DNA of 6,602 nucleotides from Anaerolineales bacterium (GCA_016932955.1 JAFGBV010000089.1:1-6602); one strand, 5' to 3'. Numbered from the stretch's first letter, positions 1 through 6,593 are shown. Notes: generated by a model from the sequence alone, not told the origin. A program made the numbers and translations.

Positions 1-648
1 CATGCTTACCGTTGGGGCATGATCGTCAACCTTGACACCTGCATCGGCTGCGAATATTGCCTGAGGGCTTGTTCGGCGACGAATGATGTGAACACCGACA
101 AGCCGTGGAACATCGTGGTTGAAGAACAAACCTCTACCGGACAAAGGTTCTTTTTCAGCCGACCATGCCTGCACTGCCAGGATGCGCCCTGCGTGGAAGT
201 CTGCCCGGTGAAGGCTACCTACCACCGCGAAGATGGGCTGGTGGTGATGGATTATGACCGCTGCATCGGCTGCCGGTATTGCGAGGTGGCATGCCCATAC
301 GATGCGCGTAAATTCAACTGGGAAGCGCGGTCAGAAGAAAATGCTTATATCCCCACCTGGGGCATCGCCGAAGTGGAGCGCCGGCCGCGGGGGGTGGTGG
401 AAAAATGCACCTTCTGCATCCATCGCATCGACGCCGGATTGGCAAGCGGTCTGATGCCCGGCGAGCATCCAGAGGCAACCCCGGCGTGTGTCAATATCTG
501 CCCGGTGGGTGCCCGCGTGTTTGGCAATCTAAATGATCCAGACAGCAAGATCTCTAAGGTGCTGGCTGCTAATTCCACCATCCGTTTGCGGGAAGAATTG
601 GGCACCGATCCCAATGTGTACTACATCCCGCCAAAGGAGGGCCTGTAA
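1..648 (+). CDS. 4Fe-4S dicluster-domain electron-transfer subunit (HybA/DsrO/NrfC type), 5' partial
   Basis: This is the iron-sulfur subunit that relays electrons between a catalytic subunit and the NrfD-type membrane partner encoded next. Numbering from the Met at base 19, sixteen cysteines form four cluster motifs: C8/C11/C14/C18, C50/C53/C58/C62, C82/C85/C88/C92 and C130/C133/C157/C161. Each last Cys of the second, third and fourth groups is followed by Pro. This is the usual pattern for the four-[4Fe-4S] subunits of molybdoenzyme and hydrogenase-2-like complexes. The frame is open from base 1 (residues HAYRWG precede the Met), and Y-R-W-G-M normally lies inside such proteins, so the Met at 19 is probably internal and the true start is upstream. 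No membrane helix follows the last cluster, unlike E. coli HybA, which has a C-terminal anchor. Whether it has a Tat signal, and so which side of the membrane it works on, cannot be seen. Only 2 bases separate it from the next gene. Confidence 0.93.
   Translation, partial: HAYRWGMIVNLDTCIGCEYCLRACSATNDVNTDKPWNIVVEEQTSTGQRFFFSRPCLHCQDAPCVEVCPVKATYHREDGLVVMDYDRCIGCRYCEVACPYDARKFNWEARSEENAYIPTWGIAEVERRPRGVVEKCTFCIHRIDAGLASGLMPGEHPEATPACVNICPVGARVFGNLNDPDSKISKVLAANSTIRLREELGTDPNVYYIPPKEGL
633..640 (+). promoter_or_regulatory. Shine-Dalgarno site for the NrfD-family gene
   Basis: AAAGGAGG lies inside the last codons of the FeS gene, 10 bases before the ATG at 651. It supports that start and suggests that the two genes are translated from one message. 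Confidence 0.75.
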
Positions 649-650
649 TC

Positions 651-1871
651 ATGGCTACAACCACGATGGAAAGAAAACCATTCAAAATCAGCAGCGGGTT
701 ACTGGCCTGGGGCGGGTTTGTTGGCGTTTTGATATTGATCGGCCTGGTAGCTGCCGGGTATGTGTTCTGGTATGGGCTGGAAGTGACGAATATGAGCGAC
801 AGCGTGCCCTGGGGCTTGTGGATCACCATCGACCTGTCCTCGATTGCACTGGGGGCAGGCGCGTTCACGCTCTCTGCGGTGGTGTATATCTTCGGCTTAA
901 AGAAATTCCAGCCCATCATCCGGCTGGCAGTGTATGTCGGTTTCATCGGGTATACATCTGCTTTGCTGACCTTGATCATGGATATTGGCCGCCCTGACCG
1001 GTTCTGGCATCCCTGGGCTTACTGGAATGTACACTCGGTGTTGTGGGAAATTACCTGGTGTATCACGATCTACCTGACCATCATGGTGCTTGAATTCCTA
1101 CCGGTAATTGCTGAAGCCAAAATCTTCGACCGTTGGCCCTGGTTCCGCAAATTCGCCAATTTCCTGCACAAGGGTGCACCCGTGTTTGCCTTACTTGGAC
1201 TGGTGATCTCTCTGCTCCACCAATCATCCCTCGGCGCGACCTATGGCATCGTGAAATCACGCCCAATCTGGTTCAAGCCCAGCATGCCGATCATGTTCAT
1301 CCTGTCTGCCATCTCGGTGGGCCCAGCTTTGACCATGGCAATGGCGCATGTGTTGGAGTGGATTACGGGAAAACGGGCACTCGAACATGAACTTCTGCGC
1401 TCCATTGCCCGCTTTAGCGGGCTGGGGCTGTTAGTCTATGGCTACATCAAGTTTTGGGATCTGGCGGCAGTGGTCTATTACGGGCGCAACCCGACGGTGA
1501 GCCAGGCTTTGAATATGCTCAACACGCAGACTCCGTATAATTTCGCTTTTTGGGTGGGTGAAATCATCGTGGGCATCTTGATCCCGGCTATCCTATTCCT
1601 GGCGCCGCGTTATAACCGTCGCCCAGTCATGCTGGTATTCGGGGCATTGATGGCAACTACCGGGATCGTCGTAAATCGCTGGAATGTTACCGTCTCAGGC
1701 CTGTTCGTGCCACTTTCATATTCTCCGGGAGTCTTATACGAGCTCCCTGCGGGGAGATATTTTCCAAACCTGCCCGAATGGGGTATTGCAATAGGCATCC
1801 TGGGTTATGCCCTGGCTATGCTCACGCTGGGTGTGCTCTTCCTACCCCTATTCGGCAAGCATGAGCATTAG
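651..1871 (+). CDS. NrfD/PsrC-family membrane subunit, HybB-like
   Basis: This 406-residue integral membrane protein is the quinone-interacting partner of the preceding FeS subunit. It has about nine or ten hydrophobic spans. Motifs matching the HybB/DsrP branch of the NrfD family include V-P-W-G-L-W-I (52-58), D-I-G-R-P followed by F-W-H-P (111-121), H-S-V-L-W-E (128-133), a membrane E148, and the H-Q-S-S-L-G motif (190-195). Family members bind no haem; they exchange electrons between menaquinone or ubiquinone and the FeS protein, and acidic residues in the helix bundle are thought to handle protons. The length is normal for HybB-like proteins. The pairing with a four-cluster ferredoxin is the standard arrangement in hydrogenase-2, Dsr, Qrc, polysulfide reductase and alternative complex III systems. 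Which enzyme it serves here is not shown by the sequence. Confidence is high for the family and low for the HybB function itself. Confidence 0.95.
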   Translation: MATTTMERKPFKISSGLLAWGGFVGVLILIGLVAAGYVFWYGLEVTNMSDSVPWGLWITIDLSSIALGAGAFTLSAVVYIFGLKKFQPIIRLAVYVGFIGYTSALLTLIMDIGRPDRFWHPWAYWNVHSVLWEITWCITIYLTIMVLEFLPVIAEAKIFDRWPWFRKFANFLHKGAPVFALLGLVISLLHQSSLGATYGIVKSRPIWFKPSMPIMFILSAISVGPALTMAMAHVLEWITGKRALEHELLRSIARFSGLGLLVYGYIKFWDLAAVVYYGRNPTVSQALNMLNTQTPYNFAFWVGEIIVGILIPAILFLAPRYNRRPVMLVFGALMATTGIVVNRWNVTVSGLFVPLSYSPGVLYELPAGRYFPNLPEWGIAIGILGYALAMLTLGVLFLPLFGKHEH

Positions 1872-1910
1872 TATTTCTCCTCGGATTGGGTTATACTAAT
1901 CTTCGTTACG

Positions 1911-1916
1911 GGAGGG
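1911..1916 (+). promoter_or_regulatory. Shine-Dalgarno site deciding the start of the small membrane protein
   Basis: GGAGGG (GGAGG plus one G) lies 8-9 bases before the ATG at 1925. The same frame can be extended upstream to a TTG at 1886, but no comparable site precedes that codon, so the ATG is the better start. Confidence 0.7.
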
Positions 1917-1924
1917 CGCATCTT

Positions 1925-2089
1925 ATGGAAGGTTCTAATCCAATCTATTTCGCCCTGTTATGCGTGGTGCGCTGCCTGGTCCCCATCGCAATTCTACTGG
2001 GGATCTCCTACCTGCTCAGGCGATGGGGGTTCATCGCCAAGCCAAGCACACCACCAAACGGGTACGAAGAAAGTGAGAACGACGCATGA
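1925..2089 (+). CDS. Small single-span membrane protein of unknown function (54 aa)
   Basis: I do not recognise a family. The 54-residue protein has a short polar N-terminus, one hydrophobic helix at about residues 7-31, a basic stop (R32, R33), and a polar Pro-, Glu- and Asn-rich tail. By the positive-inside rule the C-terminal tail would be cytoplasmic. Two cysteines (C13 and C17) sit four residues apart inside the helix, together with R16, an unusual charge for a membrane span. The gene has a good ribosome binding site, and its stop overlaps the start of the first nine-haem cytochrome gene in an ATGA junction, so translation is probably coupled. The 53-base gap before it is the largest inside the cluster. 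Inference: a structural or assembly subunit that sits between the NrfD protein and the cytochrome module. Confidence 0.72.
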   Translation: MEGSNPIYFALLCVVRCLVPIAILLGISYLLRRWGFIAKPSTPPNGYEESENDA

Positions 2090-3210
2090 AGGCGGACAAG
2101 TGCATGACTGATCTGCGCTTCCCTTTCTCAATCAGAACCGTCATCCTGGCTTGCAGCCTCATTTTTCTTGCCAGCCTGGTTCTAGCCATCCCGGCAGGCG
2201 CAAACGCACCTGCGCAAGAGACAGAATCGTACTGTTTGAGCTGCCACAGCAATCCAGAGCTCAGCCTGACGCTGCCCAGCGGCGAGACCCTTTCTCTGTA
2301 CATCGATCCGGCAAAGCTGGCAGACTCTCTTCACAGCCCGCTGGGCATCGAATGCGAGGCTTGCCACACCGATATTACCGGCTACCCGCACCCCGAGATT
2401 GCATATCAGAACAGGCGTGAGCTTGCGCGTTCTTATTACCAGGCCTGTCAAAAATGCCACACTGACCAATATGATAAGACATTAGACAGCATGCATGCCC
2501 AGGTAGCCGAGGGCGGTAACCTGGAGGCGCCGGTTTGTACGGATTGTCATGGCTCGCACTATGTCACAAAGCCAGACGAGCCGCGGGCTACCGTATCACA
2601 AACTTGCGGTCATTGCCACACGGATATCTATGATGCTTACAAGCTGAGCATACATGGGGATGCCCTGATCAACCAGGACAACCCAGACGTGCCGGTCTGC
2701 ACTGACTGCCACGGGGTTCATAATATTCATGATCCCCGCACAAGCCAGTTCCGGGTGGCGGAGCCTGAGCTGTGTGCGGGCTGCCATGCTGACGCAACCC
2801 TGATGGGTAAATATGACCTGTCGGCCGACGTGTATAACCAGTACAAGACTTCCTGGCATGGCGTCGACGTAACCGTATACCAGGCGAAATGGCCGACAAT
2901 CTGGCACGACACCGCCATTTGCTCTGACTGTCACGGCATCCACAATATCCTGCCTGCTGACAATCCGGCATCGACGGTCAATCCCGACAACCTGTTGACC
3001 ACCTGCCAGAAATGTCACCCTGGCGTCAGCGAGAACTGGACGGGGGCCTGGACGGGGCATTATGAGATCAGCCTGGAACGCAACCCGTTCGTCTATTACG
3101 TTGACTTGTTCTATTCGTCGCTTGCACCAGCCGTCCTGTGGCTCTCTGCGATCTATGTGGTGCTGCAAATCCTTCGCAACACCGTGGCGCGCGCCAGAAG
3201 GAGCCTGTGA
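2086..3210 (+). CDS. Membrane-anchored nine-haem cytochrome c (first copy)
   Basis: This 374-residue exported protein has nine CXXCH haem-binding motifs, beginning at C50, C90, C121, C151, C174, C205, C230, C279 and C307. A signal peptide is visible: basic residues up to R17, a hydrophobic stretch at 18-35, and a likely cut after the A-N-A at 39-41. Histidines in S-L-H83, S-M-H137, S-I-H190 and S-W-H258, and those just after the motifs (CXXCHG-x-H at 158, 212 and 286), are good sixth ligands, as in bis-His cytochromes of the c3/c554/NrfB-like superfamily. A C-terminal helix (about 342-362) followed by an Arg-rich end anchors it to the membrane with the haems outside. The ATG at 2086 overlaps the preceding stop; an in-frame ATG at 2104, preceded by AAGGCGGA, is a possible alternative start that keeps the signal peptide. 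Role: electron wire between the adjacent cytochrome b and an external partner (inference). Confidence 0.93.
   Translation: MKADKCMTDLRFPFSIRTVILACSLIFLASLVLAIPAGANAPAQETESYCLSCHSNPELSLTLPSGETLSLYIDPAKLADSLHSPLGIECEACHTDITGYPHPEIAYQNRRELARSYYQACQKCHTDQYDKTLDSMHAQVAEGGNLEAPVCTDCHGSHYVTKPDEPRATVSQTCGHCHTDIYDAYKLSIHGDALINQDNPDVPVCTDCHGVHNIHDPRTSQFRVAEPELCAGCHADATLMGKYDLSADVYNQYKTSWHGVDVTVYQAKWPTIWHDTAICSDCHGIHNILPADNPASTVNPDNLLTTCQKCHPGVSENWTGAWTGHYEISLERNPFVYYVDLFYSSLAPAVLWLSAIYVVLQILRNTVARARRSL
3198..3203 (+). promoter_or_regulatory. Shine-Dalgarno site deciding the start of the first cytochrome b gene
   Basis: AAGGAG lies 6 bases before the ATG at 3210. It rules out the longer in-frame start at 3138, which would lie deep inside the upstream gene and add 24 residues that do not resemble the paralogue's N-terminus. 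Confidence 0.8.
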
Positions 3211-3950
3211 TGAGCACCGTGAAGAAAACTAAAACTTCTCCATCAGCTCCTGTGCGCACAATGCGCACTTTCAAGCGCTTCACCATCGCTCAGCGCTGGG
3301 AACATACTATCCTGTTCCTGTGCGTCACCGTCTTGCTGCTCACCGGACTGCCGCAGAAATACCGCTCCACAGGCTGGAGCCAGACCATCCTGGCTACCCC
3401 CGAGCGCGTCGAGCTGATCCAGACCATTCATCACGTCGCAGCTGTCTTGCTCGGGGTTTTAGTCCTCTATCACCTGGGAGTGATCATATTCCAGTTAATC
3501 CGACGAAATCTGCCAGGGGACATGCTGCCCACGGGGAAAGATGTTCGGGATGCCTGGCACATGCTGCTCTACCTGCTATATGTCAAGAAGGATAAGCCGA
3601 AGTTTGGCAAATACAACTTTGAGCAAAAAGTAACCTACTGGTTCATATTCGTCGCCATCGGCATCCTGGGCATGTCTGGCTTAGTCATCTGGTTCCCAGA
3701 GTTCTTCACCCGCTTCCTGCCCGGAGGGATTGTCCCGGCAGCAAAGCTGGCGCACAGCACCGAAGCGGTGACGCTCGGCATCTTCATTATCATTTGGCAC
3801 ATCTATCATGTTCATCTGGAGCGGTTAAACCTGTCGATATTTACCGGGACGCTGAACGAAGAGGATATGACCGATTATCACCAACTCGAATACCAGCGCT
3901 TAACTGGAAAATCACGCCACCGATCTGATACGGGAGGCAAGCAGGAATGA
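3210..3950 (+). CDS. Cytochrome b subunit, formate dehydrogenase gamma/cytochrome b561 type (first copy)
   Basis: This 246-residue integral membrane protein has four hydrophobic spans, at about 33-47, 76-97, 143-162 and 186-203. Candidate haem b ligands are H32 at the start of helix 1, H74/H75 and H88 in helix 2, and H182, H197, H200 and H202 around helix 4. Two bis-His haems are expected for this family, which moves electrons between quinone and a periplasmic or external subunit. The start is shared with the stop of the nine-haem cytochrome gene (TGATG, one-base overlap), so the two products are probably made together and form a complex. The C-terminus is a short polar, basic tail in the cytoplasm. 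The start, the candidate haem histidines and the region up to residue 220 match the second cytochrome b in this window without gaps. There is no formate dehydrogenase catalytic gene in the window, so the family name should not be read as substrate. Confidence 0.9.
   Translation: MSTVKKTKTSPSAPVRTMRTFKRFTIAQRWEHTILFLCVTVLLLTGLPQKYRSTGWSQTILATPERVELIQTIHHVAAVLLGVLVLYHLGVIIFQLIRRNLPGDMLPTGKDVRDAWHMLLYLLYVKKDKPKFGKYNFEQKVTYWFIFVAIGILGMSGLVIWFPEFFTRFLPGGIVPAAKLAHSTEAVTLGIFIIIWHIYHVHLERLNLSIFTGTLNEEDMTDYHQLEYQRLTGKSRHRSDTGGKQE
3932..3937 (+). promoter_or_regulatory. Shine-Dalgarno site for the second nine-haem cytochrome gene
   Basis: GGGAGG lies 9 bases before the ATG at 3947, which overlaps the TGA of the preceding gene in an ATGA junction. 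Confidence 0.65.
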
Positions 3951-5368
3951 GAGCCTCGGGTATCAGAATATTCGCTCTGCTTATTCCAGCCCTGCTCATA
4001 GGAGCCAGCCTTGTGGTGTGGATGCCAATGTCTGTATCGGCAACGGCACCGCAGCAGGAGGCTGCCCCTACCCCCGACCCGCTCACGATCGGTAACGAGG
4101 TGTGTCTTAGCTGCCATGAGCAGCCTGGGCAGACCATGCAGCTTGAAAATGGCGATGTGGTAGACCTGACGGTGTATCCGGATGAATATGCCGCATCCAT
4201 ACATGGTGAACTTGGCTATGCCTGCGTACAATGCCACCGCACTGTCGGCAATTACCCGCACCCTGTTGAAACGGCTGCTTCCTTGCGCGAGTTCACCATA
4301 AGCATGAATAAGGCTTGCGGAACCTGCCACGAGCCCCAGGTGCTGCTTACACAAGACAGCGTCCACGCCACAGCGCTGGCTGCCGGAAGGCGCGAGGCGG
4401 CAGTGTGTACAGACTGTCACGGCTCACACAACGTAGAACAATGGCACGACCCGGCAAGCGGCGAATTACTGCAAAGCGCACGGCTGCGCATACCCCAGAC
4501 CTGTGCAAACTGCCATAGTGAAATCTACCAGAAATATAGCGAAAGCGTTCACGGAGCTGCGCTGTACGACGAGAACAACAGCGATGTTCCCACCTGCATC
4601 GATTGCCACGGTGTGCACAACATCGAAAACCCCACTACAGCAGCTTTCCGCCTGTCATCACCAGAGATGTGCGCAAAATGCCACACGGATGCCCAGGTCA
4701 TGCAGAAATATGGGCTGTCAACCGATGTGTTGGATACTTATGTCGCAGATTTTCACGGCACAACCGTGACTGTCTTCGAGAAACAGTCGCCGGATGCAGA
4801 GACCAACAAACCGGTATGTTACGACTGTCACGGCATCCATGATATCAAAAGCGCGGATGATCCACAGTACGGGCTGCAGCTGCAAGAGAATCTGCTCGTG
4901 CGCTGCCAATCCTGTCACCCAGACGCGACCGCCAATTTTCCGACAGCCTGGCTGTCCCATTACATCCCATCGCCGGACAAGAACCCACTCGTCTATTATG
5001 TCGAGGTATTCTACAAGTTTTTCATCCCGGGGGTGCTTGGACCGATGATCCTGCTTGTTGCTCTTGATGTGGGTCATACGTTGTATAAAAAATTCCGCAC
5101 GGAATCCAAGAAGCCTGCAGAACAGCCGCAAACCCTGGAGACAAGCAAAACTGAGACGCCTCAACAAGCAGCCACAGAAGATGCTGCTTTGACAAGCCCG
5201 GCAGCCTTAGTTGAAAAAGCGGAGGCTGAAATTTCAGATACAGGCACGACCATAGAAAGCAGCCTACCTGGCGAACAACTGATAATTTCGGATGAGAGTA
5301 CTGAGGAATCTCTTCCACCGACGCAGATTAAAGATGATCAGGCAGAGGAGGAGGCCAAACATGACTAA
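3947..5368 (+). CDS. Membrane-anchored nine-haem cytochrome c with acidic C-terminal tail (second copy)
   Basis: This 473-residue exported protein has nine CXXCH motifs, beginning at C53, C93, C124, C154, C186, C217, C242, C291 and C320. The signal peptide has R2 and R7, a hydrophobic core at about 8-26, and a likely cut after V-S-A (30-32); a Thr/Pro-rich stretch follows. Candidate distal histidines match the first copy: S-I-H86, S-V-H140, S-V-H202, F-H270, and those after the motifs at 161, 224 and 298. A helix at about 358-380 followed by K-K-F-R anchors it with the haems outside. After the anchor comes an 88-residue tail (386-473, bases 5102-5365) rich in Glu, Gln, Thr, Ser and Ala with no hydrophobic segment. 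It is predicted to be disordered and cytoplasmic, and the first copy lacks it. The gene starts in an ATGA overlap with the first cytochrome b gene and overlaps the next gene by 8 bases. It is a clear paralogue of the gene at 2086-3210. Confidence 0.93.
   Translation: MRASGIRIFALLIPALLIGASLVVWMPMSVSATAPQQEAAPTPDPLTIGNEVCLSCHEQPGQTMQLENGDVVDLTVYPDEYAASIHGELGYACVQCHRTVGNYPHPVETAASLREFTISMNKACGTCHEPQVLLTQDSVHATALAAGRREAAVCTDCHGSHNVEQWHDPASGELLQSARLRIPQTCANCHSEIYQKYSESVHGAALYDENNSDVPTCIDCHGVHNIENPTTAAFRLSSPEMCAKCHTDAQVMQKYGLSTDVLDTYVADFHGTTVTVFEKQSPDAETNKPVCYDCHGIHDIKSADDPQYGLQLQENLLVRCQSCHPDATANFPTAWLSHYIPSPDKNPLVYYVEVFYKFFIPGVLGPMILLVALDVGHTLYKKFRTESKKPAEQPQTLETSKTETPQQAATEDAALTSPAALVEKAEAEISDTGTTIESSLPGEQLIISDESTEESLPPTQIKDDQAEEEAKHD
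5345..5354 (+). promoter_or_regulatory. Shine-Dalgarno site deciding the start of the cytochrome b/c fusion gene
   Basis: The purine run GAGGAGGAGG ends 6 bases before the ATG at 5361. This start gives an N-terminus that aligns residue for residue with the first cytochrome b. The longer in-frame start at 5292 would add 23 Arg-rich residues read from the tail of the upstream gene. Confidence 0.8.
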
Positions 5369-6569
5369 GACCTCTTCGCATGCTCGAATTTCTGGCACTC
5401 CTTCAGATAAGACGATCACCTACACACGCTTCGAACTTTCTCAGCGGATCGAGCATTTCGTTTTCCTGATTTCTTTCAGCGTGCTCGGTCTGACCGGGTT
5501 GGTACAAAAATATGCGGATAGCACTTTCAGCCAGTTCTTTTTCTCGCTGATCGGGGGTATCGAGACTGCCAGAGAGATCCACCATTTCAGCGCCTTCATC
5601 ATGATGATCGTGAGCGCTTACCATGTCCTGGTGGTGCTCTATAAAGTATTCGTTCTACGCGTCAAATGGACGATGATGCCGCTGATTCAAGATGCTCAGC
5701 ACGTCGTCCAGGATATTGCTTACTTCTTAGGATTACGCAAGCACCGGGCCTATTATGGCCGCTACAATTATGCCGAAAAGATGGAATACCTGGCGGTGGT
5801 GTGGGGAACCTTCCTGATGGGGCTAACGGGATTCATGATGTGGAACCCCATCACCACAGCCAGCATCCTGCCGGGTCAGGTCATCCCGGCTGCCAAGGCT
5901 GCTCATGGAGGCGAGGCTATCCTGGCGGTGCTGGCGATCATCATCTGGCATTTTTACCATGTCCACCTGCGCACCTTCAACAAAAGCATGTTTACAGGCA
6001 AGCTGACCCGGGAAGAAATGCGCCACGAACATCCTGCAGAGCTAGCTGTTATCGAGGCGGGCGAGGCCGACAAGCGCCCACCATTGAAGGTGTTACGCCG
6101 CCGGCAACAAATCTACTTCCCGATTGCATTCGTTCTCACGGCAATGTTCATGACTGGCATATACTTCTTTCTCAACGCGGAAACTACAGCGATTGCCACC
6201 TTGCCCGAGGGTGAGACTGCCGAGGTGTTTGTGCCCATCACCCCCACGCCGCGCCCGACCCCACTGCCTTCGCCTACGCCTGAACCGGGCGCTCTTGTTG
6301 GTGAGATGACCTGGGAGGGGTATTTCGGCGGTTTGTTCGACAACCGGTGCGGCACCTGTCATGGAATCACGAAGGTGGGAGGACTAACCCTGGCGACATA
6401 TCAGGACGCACTCAGCAGCGGCGATACCGGGCCAGCCATCGTTCCAGGCGACCCGGATAACAGCATCTTGATCCAAGTTCAATCTGTTGGAGGACATCCG
6501 GGACAGTTAACAATTGATGAACTAAATAAAGTTATTGAATGGATTCTTGCCGAAGCACCTGAAAAATAA
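5361..6569 (+). CDS. Cytochrome b fused to a C-terminal monohaem cytochrome c domain (second copy)
   Basis: This 402-residue protein begins with a four-helix cytochrome b of the formate dehydrogenase gamma/b561 type (about 1-220), with H32, H74/H75, H88, H182, H197, H200 and H202 at exactly the positions they hold in the first copy. After a charged loop comes a fifth span (about 251-271), which would carry the chain outside. A Thr/Pro linker (292-309, bases 6234-6287) follows, then a small cytochrome c domain with one CXXCH (C330-H334) and the pattern G-D-P-D-N-S and E-L-x-x-V-I-E-W-I near the end, as in small class I-like c domains. There is no Met after the haem motif; H379 in G-G-H-P-G stands where the usual Met ligand is expected. 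The topology fits: four spans return to the cytoplasm and the fifth exports the haem c domain. It probably docks the haem c domain near the nine-haem cytochromes or hands electrons to a soluble carrier (inference). Confidence 0.92.
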   Translation: MTKTSSHARISGTPSDKTITYTRFELSQRIEHFVFLISFSVLGLTGLVQKYADSTFSQFFFSLIGGIETAREIHHFSAFIMMIVSAYHVLVVLYKVFVLRVKWTMMPLIQDAQHVVQDIAYFLGLRKHRAYYGRYNYAEKMEYLAVVWGTFLMGLTGFMMWNPITTASILPGQVIPAAKAAHGGEAILAVLAIIIWHFYHVHLRTFNKSMFTGKLTREEMRHEHPAELAVIEAGEADKRPPLKVLRRRQQIYFPIAFVLTAMFMTGIYFFLNAETTAIATLPEGETAEVFVPITPTPRPTPLPSPTPEPGALVGEMTWEGYFGGLFDNRCGTCHGITKVGGLTLATYQDALSSGDTGPAIVPGDPDNSILIQVQSVGGHPGQLTIDELNKVIEWILAEAPEK

Positions 6570-6584
6570 ATACTGGTATTCTAG

Positions 6585-6593
6585 AAAAGGAGG
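6585..6593 (+). promoter_or_regulatory. Shine-Dalgarno site for a gene starting at or beyond the right edge
   Basis: AAAAGGAGG lies 16 bases after the stop of the last gene. The ATG at 6595 is followed at once by TAA, so it cannot be the start. A start codon beginning at about 6602 or just beyond would have normal spacing, so the operon very probably continues downstream. Confidence 0.65.

Larger units (their letters stand above)
2086..6020 (+). other. Tandem duplication of a cytochrome c9-cytochrome b two-gene module
   Basis: Copy one is 2086-3950 and copy two is 3947 to about 6020 (the shared part of the last gene). Both contain a nine-CXXCH anchored cytochrome followed by an overlapping cytochrome b gene. 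Shared cytochrome c landmarks are Y-P-H-P after the second haem, D-V-P before the sixth, C-H-G-V-H-N-I, K-Y-x-L-S-x-D-V, and N-P-x-V-Y-Y-V just before the anchor helix. By hand count the cytochromes b share about 69 of 200 residues (21-220) with no gap. The divergence is deep, so this is an old, retained duplication rather than a recent repeat. Confidence 0.9.
1..6569 (+). other. Probable single operon with overlapping genes
   Basis: All seven genes run the same way. The junctions are a 2-base gap, a 53-base gap, then overlaps of 4, 1, 4 and 8 bases. Each start has a purine-rich site. No convincing internal promoter or terminator was seen. The 53-base gap at 1872-1924 is the only place where an internal promoter could sit outside coding sequence; it contains TATACT (1892-1897) but no matching upstream hexamer. 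Confidence 0.75.

Noticed and set aside
1869..1897. Possible promoter with TATACT as the -10 element
   Set aside because: The hexamers 16-18 bases upstream (around 1868-1875) match TTGACA poorly and there is no extended -10 TG, so it is not listed as a feature.
1886..1924. Upstream TTG start extending the small membrane protein by 13 residues
   Set aside because: No ribosome binding site before it, whereas GGAGG sits correctly before the ATG at 1925, and the extension adds a polar, basic stretch with no sign of function.
2596..3168. 190-codon open frame on the - strand inside the first nine-haem cytochrome gene
   Set aside because: It is antisense to a gene with nine clear haem motifs, has no recognisable domain and no operon context; it is a by-product of codon composition.
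3210..3950. Naming the cytochrome b genes as formate dehydrogenase gamma subunits (fdnI/fdoI)
   Set aside because: The fold and histidines fit that superfamily, but no formate dehydrogenase catalytic or beta subunit is adjacent and the partner is a nine-haem cytochrome, so a substrate-specific name is unsupported.
5666..6214. 182-codon open frame on the + strand in another frame inside the last gene
   Set aside because: Gly-, Pro-, His- and Cys-rich composition without membrane or domain features is typical of a frame-shifted reading of a real gene, and the cytochrome b frame covers it fully.
6569..6580. Inverted repeat AATAC-TG-GTATT after the last gene as a terminator
   Set aside because: Five-base AT-rich arms with a two-base loop cannot form a stable RNA hairpin, no T-run follows, and a ribosome binding site follows at once.
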